Below, piece by piece: positions 1 through 6,864 of a stretch of DNA of 6,921 bases. Under the pieces are notes generated by a model. It saw nothing but the letters and a program-made list of their open reading frames with translations, did not search any database and was not told the origin of the DNA. Origin of the DNA: Acidobacteriota bacterium (GTDB lineage: Bacteria; Acidobacteriota; Terriglobia; Bryobacterales; Bryobacteraceae). Location: contig CANIFK010000281.1 of assembly GCA_947466555.1 (NCBI GenBank), forward strand, positions 1 through 6,921, given 5' to 3'. A program made the translations under genes and the position numbers. Within the stretch, counting starts at the first letter, position 1; each line of letters begins with the position of its first letter.

Positions 1-921
1 GTGGCGTGGGTGTACGGTATGACCGGATCCACCAACCTGCAGGAGATTCACGGTGCTTTGGAGAAGGGCGTGCCTTCGATGACGATGGTGAGCGCGGCGG
101 TCGGCCTGATGCTGGTCGGCTTTGCGTTCAAGATCTCCGCGGCTCCGTTCCAGGTGTGGGCGCCGGACGTTTACCAGGGGGCTCCGGCTCCGGTGAGCGG
201 CTTCCTTTCGGCCGGGCCGAAGGCGGTGGCTTTTGCGGTGATGATCCGCGTGTTCCAGACCGCGTTTGGTTCGCTGATGCCGAAGTTGGAACCGGTGCTG
301 TGGGTTATGGCGCTGGCGACGATGACGATCGGCAACTTCGCGGCGATGTGGCAGAACAACATTAAGCGTATGCTGGGCTACTCCTCGATCGCCCACGCCG
401 GCTATGTGCTGGTGGCGGTGACGACGCACAGCATCACCGGTACGGCGGCGGCGATGTTCTATCTGGCCGCTTACGGCATGATGAACTACGGCGCGTTCGC
501 GATTGTGACGCATGTGGCCGGTAAGGGCGAAGAGCATGTGACGTTGGATCACATGAAGGGCCTGAGCCAGCGGCAGCCGGCGGTGGCGGCGATGTTGACG
601 ATCTTCCTGTTGTCGCTGATCGGCGTGCCGTTGACAGCGGGCTTCTTCGGCAAGTTCTACATCTTCAAGTCGGCGATTGATTCGCACATGTACTGGCTGA
701 CGGCGCTGGGGTTGTTGAACTCCGCGGTGGCCGCTTACTACTACCTGCGCGTGCTGGTGGTAATGTACATGCACGAGTCGGAATCGACGGAGCCGGTGGA
801 AGCGATTCCCGGCGGGCTGAAGATTACGATGTGGTTGACGGCGGCGATGACGCTGGTTCTGGGCGTGTTCCCGGGGCTGGTGTTGGACTTCGCCACCAAG
901 TTCGCGGTGCTGGGCAGATAA
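1..921 (+). CDS. nuoN: NADH-quinone oxidoreductase subunit N, 3' part
   Basis: This is a membrane-arm, antiporter-like subunit of respiratory complex I, which helps couple NADH:quinone electron transfer to proton pumping. The left edge cuts the gene: 306 residues remain of a family usually about 480 long, so the GTG at base 1 is not a true start. The visible part holds about eight to nine hydrophobic segments. It contains the conserved proton-antiporter core, with 'FKISAAPFQVWAPDVYQGAP' at residues 42-61, then 'KRMLGYSSIAHAGY' (122-135) and 'GVPLTAGFFGKFY' (208-220). Lys44 and Lys74 are 30 residues apart, as are the two key channel lysines of E. coli NuoN as I recall them, and Lys218 sits in the conserved GKFY. 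The gene normally ends the nuo operon, which fits a convergent gene starting its 3' end 3 bases after the TAA stop. Identity is near certain. Confidence 0.97.
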   Translation: MAWVYGMTGSTNLQEIHGALEKGVPSMTMVSAAVGLMLVGFAFKISAAPFQVWAPDVYQGAPAPVSGFLSAGPKAVAFAVMIRVFQTAFGSLMPKLEPVLWVMALATMTIGNFAAMWQNNIKRMLGYSSIAHAGYVLVAVTTHSITGTAAAMFYLAAYGMMNYGAFAIVTHVAGKGEEHVTLDHMKGLSQRQPAVAAMLTIFLLSLIGVPLTAGFFGKFYIFKSAIDSHMYWLTALGLLNSAVAAYYYLRVLVVMYMHESESTEPVEAIPGGLKITMWLTAAMTLVLGVFPGLVLDFATKFAVLGR

Positions 922-924
922 CAG

Positions 925-1164
925 CTAGCCGAGAATATCGAGCAAGTGTTGATCAAGCTGGGTGGCCGTTTCGGCCACCTTTGCGTTTATGGCGTGGGCG
1001 TTTTTCGCTTCGAGCAGCGCGACGACTTCGGCACTCAAGTCGACGACGTCTTCCGGGGCTGAAGCATCTCCCGATAGGGGAAGCCGCGAGAGCCGTTCGG
1101 CGGCGCGTTGGACGCGCTCCTCGGCTTTTCGCATGCCCTCCGTAGCTGTTGGGAGAATACTCAT
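925..1164 (-). CDS. Mini flagellar-rod-like protein (rod N- and C-terminal helices only)
   Basis: This is a 79-residue protein. Residues 1-27 (starting MSILPTATEGMRKAEERVQ) resemble the N-terminal helix of flagellar rod and hook proteins ('AlSGLqaAqtRLd'). Residues 41-78 resemble their C-terminal helix ('VdLaeEmvnLIeAqrAYeaNaKViqTademl'): here VDLSAEVVALLEAKNAHAIN, then AKVAETATQLDQHLLDIL. In rod proteins such as FlgC (about 135-140 residues) these two helices pair to form the inner D0 coiled coil. Only about 13 residues join them here, so the middle domain is absent, and the usual 'NiANvnTpGY' motif after the first helix is not seen. I chose the ATG at 1164 because the rod-like helix begins there. 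It has no clear Shine-Dalgarno; a GGAGG sits very close to an internal ATG (residue 11). The gene follows the SWIM gene by 44 bases on the same strand. No flagellar genes are in view, so the role is unknown. It may be a true small rod-family protein or a degenerate one. Confidence 0.75.
   Translation of the reverse strand: MSILPTATEGMRKAEERVQRAAERLSRLPLSGDASAPEDVVDLSAEVVALLEAKNAHAINAKVAETATQLDQHLLDILG
961..979. terminator. Hairpin, possible nuoN terminator
   Basis: There is a perfect 8-bp inverted repeat, GGTGGCCG-TTT-CGGCCACC, followed on the + strand by TTTGCGTTT. It lies 39 bases past the nuoN stop, inside the 3' end of the convergent small gene. The stem is strong but the T tract is interrupted, so it is a moderate candidate for ending nuoN transcription. 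It also falls in codons of the small gene, so it could be a by-product of that coding sequence. Confidence 0.4.
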
Positions 1165-1208
1165 TCAACAGTCATATCGGAAGCGCGTGTGAACTCTTGA
1201 ACTTTTTT

Positions 1209-2402
1209 TCAGCCGATCGGTTCGCCCATCAAAAAGACGACCGCGTGTTGCGAGGCCTTCTTGTAAATGGGCTCCAGCGCGTCGAGCAGCGGGCGCTGGC
1301 CTTGCCAAAAGGGAAAGGGACCCAGGCGGCGGGGCAGCGCGCACGAAGTCGGCGGCGGGGTGACATCGCCCATCACCTCTTCCGGCAGGCGGACGGCGCC
1401 TTTCCAGTAGGTATCGGGATCGAGCGGCAACGGTTGTTTCGGGTCCTCCGGCTTTTCTTCCGGACCCTCCATTTTGCTGAGATGCTCGCCTTCGCCGTTG
1501 GTCAACTGCGGCAACTGCTTTTCGATCATCGCCAGCAGTTTTTCGCGGCGCATCCCGCGTAGGGCGAACAGGAGAAACGGGTCGCGATCGAACTCTTCGC
1601 CGAGGAGCAGGTAGACGGCGGCGCAATGTTTACAGGGGTTGGCCGTGTCCGGACAGGTGCACTGTGCCTGCAGGTCGCCTTCGGCGGCGGGGTAGAGGGA
1701 GAGCCCCTCCTCCTCGAAGATCTCTTCGATATCGGCGGGCATTTCCCCGGCCAGCAGGCGGGCGGAGAACACGGCCTGTTCGGCCAGGCGGCCGGCGATC
1801 TTGGACCAGTCGGCTTCCGGGAGCGTGTGGATCTTGACGTCGATTTCGTAAGGCTTCGGGCGTGATCCTTGCACGCGCGCGATGACCTGCCCCTCTTCGA
1901 TCTGAATCGAAAGGACGTGTCCCTTCTTGGCATACTCCCGGCCGCGATTGAGACGCGAGCCCATGTCGAAGCTCTCCAACACTTCGATCCAGCGGCGGGC
2001 CCACCAGTTTTCGCCGAACTTGCCGCCCTTGGACTGGGCCTTAATACCGGTGGCGCGTTGGGGTTGCCGGCCGTAGGGGTTGAAAGCACTCTTGCCGCGC
2101 GTCGACTGGCGCTGGCCGGTATTGCGCGCGTTGCGCTGCGGCGGGCCCTGGCGGCGTCCGCGGTTGGCGGGCGGAGCGGCGGACCGGCGGTTATCGTTTT
2201 GGGCGGCGGGCGGGGGCGGCGGCGGTGCGGCGGCGACTGGCGATTCCGTCACAACGGGCGAACCTTCAGCGGGCGCGGCTGCGCCTTCGCCTTCGGGTTT
2301 CGCTCCACGGCGCGGCCGAAAGAATTTCCGGCGTCCAAATCCGCGGCCCTTGCTGCCTCCGCCGCCTCCGCCACCGCGGCCACGGCCCCCGCGTTCGTTC
2401 AT
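1209..2402 (-). CDS. SWIM zinc-finger protein with RGG-rich N-terminus
   Basis: This 397-residue protein is probably a nucleic-acid- or protein-binding partner of the SNF2 ATPase encoded just upstream. A SWIM finger (CxCxnCxH) is visible as Cys248, Cys250, Cys257 and His259 in 'CTCPDTANPCKHCAAVYLLL'; SWIM domains bind zinc and are known in bacteria in association with SWI2/SNF2 ATPases. Residues 1-125 are low-complexity and basic: RGG repeats with a run of seven Gly (5-16), a run of six Pro (60-65), then Arg/Gln/Asn-rich sequence. They are likely disordered and may bind RNA or DNA. A folded region starts near residue 128 ('GKFGENWWARRWIEVLESF'), the usual opening of this family. The start at 2402 is favoured over a longer frame from 2477: it has GGAGGAAGG just upstream, and its ATG overlaps the SNF2 stop by one base (TGATG). 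The C-terminal tail after 310 is Pro/Glu-rich and less conserved-looking. Confidence 0.9.
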   Translation of the reverse strand: MNERGGRGRGGGGGGGSKGRGFGRRKFFRPRRGAKPEGEGAAAPAEGSPVVTESPVAAAPPPPPPAAQNDNRRSAAPPANRGRRQGPPQRNARNTGQRQSTRGKSAFNPYGRQPQRATGIKAQSKGGKFGENWWARRWIEVLESFDMGSRLNRGREYAKKGHVLSIQIEEGQVIARVQGSRPKPYEIDVKIHTLPEADWSKIAGRLAEQAVFSARLLAGEMPADIEEIFEEEGLSLYPAAEGDLQAQCTCPDTANPCKHCAAVYLLLGEEFDRDPFLLFALRGMRREKLLAMIEKQLPQLTNGEGEHLSKMEGPEEKPEDPKQPLPLDPDTYWKGAVRLPEEVMGDVTPPPTSCALPRRLGPFPFWQGQRPLLDALEPIYKKASQHAVVFLMGEPIG

Positions 2403-5400
2403 CAGCCTTCCTCCACAGCCTCTCCGCTCAACGCGAAGACCGACTTCAACTCTTCGTTCGACAACTCGGTGATCCACTGCTCACCGCTGCCGATGACTTC
2501 CTGCACGATGCCTTTTTTGCGCTCGATCATCTCGTCGATCCGCTCTTCGAGCGTGCCGACGCAGACGAACTTGTGAACCTGTACGTTGCTCTTCTGGCCG
2601 ATGCGGAAGGCGCGATCGGTGGCCTGGTCTTCCACGGCCGGGTTCCACCAGCGGTCGAAGTGGAAGACGTGGTTGGCGCGGGTGAGGTTCAACCCGGTGC
2701 CGCCCGCCTTGAGCGAAAGGATGAAAATCCGCGGCCCGTTGGAGGCCGCCTGGAAGCGCTCCACCATCAACTCGCGCTGCTTTTGGGGCGTGCCGCCGTG
2801 GAGGAAGAGGACCTCTTCTCCGTAGCATTGCAGCAGGTGATGCTGCAGAATTTTGCCCATTTCGGTGAACTGGCTGAAGACCAACGCCCGGTCGCCCGAG
2901 GCCATTACTTCTTCCAGCATTTCCGTCAAGCGAGCGAGCTTGCCGCTGCGCCCGGTGGCGGGGGACCCGTCGCCCAGGAAGTGGGCGGGGTGGTTGCAAA
3001 CCTGTTTGAGCTTGGATAGCGTTGCCAGAATGACGCCGCGCCGGCCAATGCCGTCGGCGGTTTCGATGAGCCGGTAGGCGTCCTTGGCCACCTTCTCGTA
3101 GAGTTCGGCCTGCTCCTTGGTGAGGGTGCAGAAGACCTTGTTCTCCATCTTTTCCGGAAGGTCGGCGATGATGCTGGTGTCCGTCTTCAGACGGCGCATG
3201 AGGAACGGCGCGGTGAGCCGGCGCAGGTTGCCGGACATGGACGGGTCGCGGCCGGTCTGAATGGGAATGAAGAACGTTTTGCGGAAGTGGTCGCGCGTGC
3301 CCAGGAAGCCGGGGTTGAGGAACTCCATCACCGACCACAACTCGCCCACGTTGTTTTCAACGGGCGTACCGGTGAGGGCGATGCGGTAGTCGCCTTCGAG
3401 CGACCGCGAAGCGCGCGCCTGGCGCGTTTCCGGGTTCTTGATGTTCTGCGCTTCGTCAAGCATGATGCCGGACCACTGCACGCCTTTGATCGCTTCCAGA
3501 TCGCGCTGCAACAGGCCGTAGCTGGTGATGACGAGCGTGTGTTTATAGGCGAGCTTGGTGAACTCGTCGCCCTTTTCGCGGTTGATGCCGTGGTGCAGCA
3601 ACACCTTGAGTTTGGGCGTGAAACGGGCGGCTTCCTTCTGCCAGTTGCCCACGACGGACGTGGGGCAGATGAGCAGGCTGGGCCGGGTGACGCCTTCTTC
3701 GCGATCGAGCTGCAGCAGCGCCAGCGCCTGAATGGTTTTGCCGAGACCCATGTCGTCGGCGAGGCAGGCGCCCAGGCCCCACTTACGGAGGAACTTGAGC
3801 CAGGAGTAGCCGCGGATCTGGTAGGGACGCAGCTTGCCCTTGAAATCCTTGGGCGGCGGCAGATCTTCGAGAACGGTGCGGCCTTCGAGTTGATCGAGCA
3901 ACCCCTTTACCCAGCCGGTGGCGATGACGCCTTCGATGGCGAGCGCGGCGTTGGTGTGATAGTTGCCGAGCGCCATCTGGATCACCTCACGCACGGTGGC
4001 GTGGCCGGTGACGTTGCGGCGCCAGAAATCGAGCGCGATGCTGATCTCCTCCGGCGTGACGTGGACCCATTGGCCGTGCACCTTGCACAGCGGCGAACGG
4101 AGGCGCTCCAGTTCCAGCAGCTCTTCGCGGCTGACGAGTTCCTCGCCGATGGCGATGCGCCAGTCGAACTCGAGAATGAAGTTGAGCGACAGGCCGCCCT
4201 TCGGCGGATCGTCGTCGCTATGGACTTTGGCCCGCGCACTGAGGTGCGACCGCGTGCCATCGCGGGACCACCACACGGGAAGCTGCACGGCGAAGCCGCC
4301 CTGTTCGAGCGAGATCGAGCGTTGGTTCAGGAAGTCGTAGGCGCCCTGGGTGTCGAGTTCGAACCCGGTGGGGATCGATGCGCGCAGACTGCTTTCAATG
4401 CGCGGAACGATGGCGGTGGCCTGGGTCAGCGATGTCAGCAGAAATTCCAAAGTGGGCTGGCGGGTGACGCCGGGCAGGCGCTCGCCGGAGCCGATCTGTT
4501 CGGCGCGTAGGAGGTTATCGGGATTGTCGACGCTTTGGACCAGATAGCGAACCATCCATGTGCCGCTGTCCTCGGCCGGCTCTTCCAGGCGGAAGCAGAG
4601 GCGGAAGGGAGCGTCGGCGGTCAGCGCCACCGGGCGGCGCCATTGGCGGACCTGGGTGGCGATGCGGGAAAGCTGATCGGGGTAGCCCTGCACCAGGCCG
4701 TCCTGGGTGGCAAGGGCGTGGAGCCAGCGGTCGTGCGGGCTTTTGCCGCGGGGCGGGTTCTGGCCGGAGAAGGAGCCGCGGACGAGGTCGTCCACCATCC
4801 AGGCGACGAAGGCGTCGAGCACGATGCGCGAGGGAGTGACGGGCGGATTGTTCTCGTCGAAGCTGATGGCGCGGGCGGCGGCGGGCATGGCGGCGGCGAG
4901 AGCGGCCAGCCGGTGACCCTCCATGCCGGGGTAGACCGGGGTCCACTGCGCGGCGAAGCCCTCTTCGACGGCGTCCATGTCGGGCAGGAACTGTTGCCGG
5001 GCCACCATACCCCCGGCAAAACGGAGGGCGGAGATCCAGAATGTTACATCGGGGCCAACCATGAGGCCGGGCCGGATGACTCGTTGGCCGAAGGTGGCGG
5101 CCAAAAAGTCGACGGTCTCCTTTGGCCCTAATTGCATACTTGCAATGGACCACGGCGCCATGGTGAGCGTGTCGTATTCGGGATGCTCGGCGATCAGCGC
5201 GCTTGAAGCGAGAGGGCCGCTGGGAGCGCTGGGCGCCCACAACACGGCTCGCTGCATCTTCAACTTGGCTAGTTCCCCGCAGTAGGGCAGCGAACTCAGC
5301 ACTTCGCGCAACAGAACGGGCGGCGCACCATATGGGTAATCTTGCGGTCCACCCCGTTGCGGCTTTCCTTGTCTAGCCGCCCCGTTGTCCTGTCGATGAT

Positions 5401-5464
5401 CTGCCGAAGCCTCCAGCCAGATGGAAAAGTAGCCGTCGTGAACGCCGGCGTGAAGGATCAGCAT
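2402..5464 (-). CDS. SNF2-family DEAD/DEAH-box ATPase (helicase-like)
   Basis: This 1020-residue Swi2/Snf2 ATPase uses ATP hydrolysis to translocate on double-stranded nucleic acid; its client in bacteria is unknown. The N-terminal 400 or so residues are a poorly conserved family-specific region. A bacterial SNF2-associated segment follows, with 'CKVHGQWVHVTPEEI' from residue 460. The N-lobe has a Q-like motif (LRPYQ, 545-549), Walker A 'MGLGKT' (572-577, Lys576), Walker B 'DEAQ' (670-673) and 'TGTPVENN' (698-705). The C-lobe has 'GGTGLN' (921-926) and the arginine-finger motif 'DRAFRIGQ' (950-957). All catalytic motifs are intact, so the enzyme should be active. Length matches the family. 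The ATG at 5464 opens with a plausible 'MLILHAGVHDG' N-terminus, but only a weak GAGAAGA lies before it. It is the first gene of an operon with the SWIM gene. The call is firm; the biological role is not. Confidence 0.95.
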   Translation of the reverse strand: MLILHAGVHDGYFSIWLEASADHRQDNGAARQGKPQRGGPQDYPYGAPPVLLREVLSSLPYCGELAKLKMQRAVLWAPSAPSGPLASSALIAEHPEYDTLTMAPWSIASMQLGPKETVDFLAATFGQRVIRPGLMVGPDVTFWISALRFAGGMVARQQFLPDMDAVEEGFAAQWTPVYPGMEGHRLAALAAAMPAAARAISFDENNPPVTPSRIVLDAFVAWMVDDLVRGSFSGQNPPRGKSPHDRWLHALATQDGLVQGYPDQLSRIATQVRQWRRPVALTADAPFRLCFRLEEPAEDSGTWMVRYLVQSVDNPDNLLRAEQIGSGERLPGVTRQPTLEFLLTSLTQATAIVPRIESSLRASIPTGFELDTQGAYDFLNQRSISLEQGGFAVQLPVWWSRDGTRSHLSARAKVHSDDDPPKGGLSLNFILEFDWRIAIGEELVSREELLELERLRSPLCKVHGQWVHVTPEEISIALDFWRRNVTGHATVREVIQMALGNYHTNAALAIEGVIATGWVKGLLDQLEGRTVLEDLPPPKDFKGKLRPYQIRGYSWLKFLRKWGLGACLADDMGLGKTIQALALLQLDREEGVTRPSLLICPTSVVGNWQKEAARFTPKLKVLLHHGINREKGDEFTKLAYKHTLVITSYGLLQRDLEAIKGVQWSGIMLDEAQNIKNPETRQARASRSLEGDYRIALTGTPVENNVGELWSVMEFLNPGFLGTRDHFRKTFFIPIQTGRDPSMSGNLRRLTAPFLMRRLKTDTSIIADLPEKMENKVFCTLTKEQAELYEKVAKDAYRLIETADGIGRRGVILATLSKLKQVCNHPAHFLGDGSPATGRSGKLARLTEMLEEVMASGDRALVFSQFTEMGKILQHHLLQCYGEEVLFLHGGTPQKQRELMVERFQAASNGPRIFILSLKAGGTGLNLTRANHVFHFDRWWNPAVEDQATDRAFRIGQKSNVQVHKFVCVGTLEERIDEMIERKKGIVQEVIGSGEQWITELSNEELKSVFALSGEAVEEG
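2406..2414 (-). promoter_or_regulatory. Shine-Dalgarno of the SWIM gene
   Basis: On the minus strand GGAGGAAGG lies three bases before the overlapping TGATG stop/start, inside the last codons of the SNF2 gene. Its best core, GGAGG, is 7 bases from the ATG at 2402. It decides the start codon and suggests translational coupling of the two genes. Confidence 0.75.
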
Positions 5465-5660
5465 GAAAGAACTGTCTTCTCATAGATACCACGAACGAGA
5501 CCCACTTAACGGGGCCCTCTTCGCGTATCCATTCAAGACAGCAACTTATGACGAGCGAATTTACTTCCGCGCCGCCTCCCCTGACGCTGATTATGGACAC
5601 TGTATTTGGCTTCTTCCGGGCACGATCGCTGCCAATCCGTGCGTGGCGACCTATCCACAA
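5465..5660. other. Intergenic stretch, no recognisable gene
   Basis: Nearly 200 bases lie between the SNF2 start and the methyltransferase remnant, with visibly lower G+C (about half) than the flanking genes. A 66-codon frame (5463-5663, +) and an overlapping minus frame have no recognisable protein features. The promoter of the leftward SNF2-SWIM operon, and any promoter for the rightward methyltransferase unit, should lie here, but I could not pick out a convincing -35/-10 pair on either strand. Confidence 0.5.
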
Positions 5661-5785
5661 TGACGTGGCTTCTGCACCACTGGGCGAACGCCCGTCCTCG
5701 CGAAGTTGTTTTTGGTTTGGCCGTATGATGGATCTCAATACGATGGTGATGTGCGGCGGGAAAGAGCGCGCTGAACCCGAGTGGC

Positions 5786-5802
5786 GGCAGTTGTTAACTG
5801 CC
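5786..5802. repeat. 17-base palindrome upstream of the methyltransferase
   Basis: GGCAGTTGTTAACTGCC is a 7-bp inverted repeat with a 3-base centre. It lies 72 bases before the methyltransferase start and within the remnant's coding frame (Arg-Gln-Leu-Leu-Thr-Ala). Its arms recur in a second palindrome at 6868-6883. It could be an operator or simply a coding coincidence. Confidence 0.35.
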
Positions 5803-5855
5803 AATGGCTTTGCGCTTTCGCGCGTTATACCGATGCCGGGACCGGTATCTTTAGT

Positions 5856-5860
5856 GGAGG
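5856..5860 (+). promoter_or_regulatory. Possible Shine-Dalgarno of the methyltransferase
   Basis: GGAGG lies 13 bases before the ATG at 5874, a little further than usual. It is the only purine-rich site near this start, and together with the ATGA overlap it supports the start at 5874 over an in-frame GTG at 5781. Confidence 0.45.
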
Positions 5861-5873
5861 CGGTGAAACAACA

Positions 5874-6860
5874 ATGAGTATTTCTCCAGAGCGAATTTTC
5901 GGGATGATGCAGGCGCATGTGCAGTCGGCGGCGCTGAAGGGCGGCATTGATCTGGGCCTGTTCACGGCCATCGGCGCTGGGGCCACTACCGTCGCGACGA
6001 TTGCCGAAGCGTGCGGCGCCAGTGAACGCGGAACGCGTATCTTATGTGATTACCTGACGGTGGCCGGGTTGTTGACGAAGGCCGATGGCGTCTATGGTTT
6101 GACGCCTGAATCGGCGGCGTTCCTGGACCGGAAGTCGCCCGCCTATCTGGGTTCGGCGGCGCAGTTCATGAGCCATTCCATGCACATGAAGGCCGTCGCG
6201 GACGTGGCGCAAACGGTGCGCCAGGGCACGACGCTGCTGGATGGTCGCGAGTATCTCGACATCGAGAATCAGGTGTGGGTGGACTTCGCCGAAGGCATGA
6301 TGCCGATGATGTTCCCGGCGGCGCAGTTCATGGCAGCGCAGTTGGAAGCGCCGAAGCGGTTGCTCGACATCGCGGCGGGGCACGGGATTTTTGGCGTGCT
6401 GGCCGCGGCGCAGCATCCGGAGTTGCAGGTGGAGGCGCTCGACTGGCCGGCGGTGCTGGCCGTGGCGGAGAAGAACGCGCAGAAGTTCGGTGTGGCCGAT
6501 CGGTGGAATAAGCGCGAGGGCAGCGCGTTGACGATGGAATTTGGCGAAGGGTATGACGTGATCTACCTGACCAATTTCCTGCACCATTTCGACGCCACCG
6601 AATGCATGGCGATTCTCGGCAAGTGCCGCAAGGCGCTGCGCCTGGGCGGGTTGTTGGCGACGCTCGAATTCGTACCCAATCCGGACCGCGTTAGCCCACC
6701 GGCCTCGGCGGCTTTCAGTATGACCATGTTGCTGAACACTCCGGCCGGCGATGCGTACACGCAGGCCGAGTTGGAAGCGATGCTGCACGCTGCCGGGTTC
6801 ACCGAGAATGTCCTGCACCAGGTGCCATCGAGCGCCCAACAGTTGATCTTAAGCCGATAA
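5874..6860 (+). CDS. SAM-dependent O-methyltransferase (dimeric, class I)
   Basis: This 328-residue enzyme probably transfers a methyl group from S-adenosylmethionine to a hydroxyl on a small molecule; the substrate cannot be told. Residues 1-90 form the winged-helix dimerisation domain of the family: 'AALKGGIDLGLF' (19-30), then 'IAEACGASERGTRILCDYL' (43-61) and 'GVYGLTPESAAFL' (72-84). The Rossmann domain has the SAM-binding glycine loop 'LLDIAAGHGIFG' (163-174), the acidic ribose-contact position 'ALDWP' (188-192) and 'TNFLHHFD' (233-240). The latter aligns with the 'LHxW' region, where plant enzymes of the family carry the catalytic His. Length is normal. The ATG at 5874 is chosen because 'MSISPERIFGMM' is a typical start and the ATG overlaps the preceding frame's stop (ATGA); residues added by the earlier GTG look non-coding. 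The gene is followed after 5 bases by a partial gene. Confidence 0.92.
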   Translation: MSISPERIFGMMQAHVQSAALKGGIDLGLFTAIGAGATTVATIAEACGASERGTRILCDYLTVAGLLTKADGVYGLTPESAAFLDRKSPAYLGSAAQFMSHSMHMKAVADVAQTVRQGTTLLDGREYLDIENQVWVDFAEGMMPMMFPAAQFMAAQLEAPKRLLDIAAGHGIFGVLAAAQHPELQVEALDWPAVLAVAEKNAQKFGVADRWNKREGSALTMEFGEGYDVIYLTNFLHHFDATECMAILGKCRKALRLGGLLATLEFVPNPDRVSPPASAAFSMTMLLNTPAGDAYTQAELEAMLHAAGFTENVLHQVPSSAQQLILSR

Positions 6861-6864
6861 GATA

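Larger units (their letters stand above)
5548..5877 (+). pseudogene. C-terminal remnant of an O-methyltransferase
   Basis: The frame can be read from an ATG for 109 residues. Its last 50 residues (5725-5874, 'MMDLNTMVMCGGKERAEPEW' onward) match the C-terminal pattern of bacterial dimeric SAM-dependent O-methyltransferases. The family pattern is 'lDLnMLvm-GGrERTeaEwraLLaaAGF...rviP...siiEAv', and the remnant has the equivalents 'RQLLTANGFALSRVIP' and 'VSLVEAVKQQ'. A loose match to the preceding 'viPpGneP' strand may reach back to about 5662. Everything a working enzyme needs upstream (dimerisation helices, SAM-binding 'LDxGgGxG', catalytic His region) is missing, and the SNF2 gene begins on the other strand at 5464, leaving no room for it. 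The TGA stop overlaps the next gene's start as ATGA, an arrangement typical of intact operons, so this is probably what remains of a tandem paralogue after a deletion. A short functional protein cannot be ruled out. Confidence 0.65.

Noticed and set aside
1195..1209. T7 run (A7 on the minus strand) with a GTTCA direct repeat beside the SWIM stop
   Set aside because: The run lacks a stem positioned to make a terminator in either direction, and the repeat is only five bases long.
2403..2477. Upstream extension of the SWIM gene to an ATG at 2477
   Set aside because: The extension lies wholly in the SNF2 coding end, and the strong Shine-Dalgarno and TGATG overlap point to the ATG at 2402.
1869..3019. 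Overlapping + strand frames (1869-2576, 2225-3019) opposite the SWIM and SNF2 genes
   Set aside because: They are shadows of the GC-rich, low-complexity SWIM N-terminus and SNF2 C-terminus, with no recognisable protein features.
3287..4510. 407-codon open frame on the + strand, opposite the SNF2 gene
   Set aside because: It is antisense to well-conserved SNF2 coding sequence. Its composition is the Ala/Glu/Val/Gly-rich type expected opposite a GC-rich gene, and no domain is visible.
5482..5488. TATCTAT on the minus strand as a -10 box for the SNF2 operon
   Set aside because: It would leave almost no leader and overlap the ribosome-binding region, and no good -35 lies at 16-18 bases.
5463..5663. 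66-codon + strand frame starting at the SNF2 start codon
   Set aside because: Its ATG overlaps the SNF2 ATG on the other strand, it has no Shine-Dalgarno or recognisable motif, and it stops inside the remnant region.
5781..5873. Longer methyltransferase start at GTG 5781
   Set aside because: The 31 extra residues are Cys/Trp-containing read-through of the remnant in another frame and match nothing at the N-terminus of this family.
5373..5918. 181-codon minus-strand frame spanning the SNF2 start and the methyltransferase start
   Set aside because: It overlaps three supported features out of frame and is Arg/Ser-rich, with no domain-like pattern.
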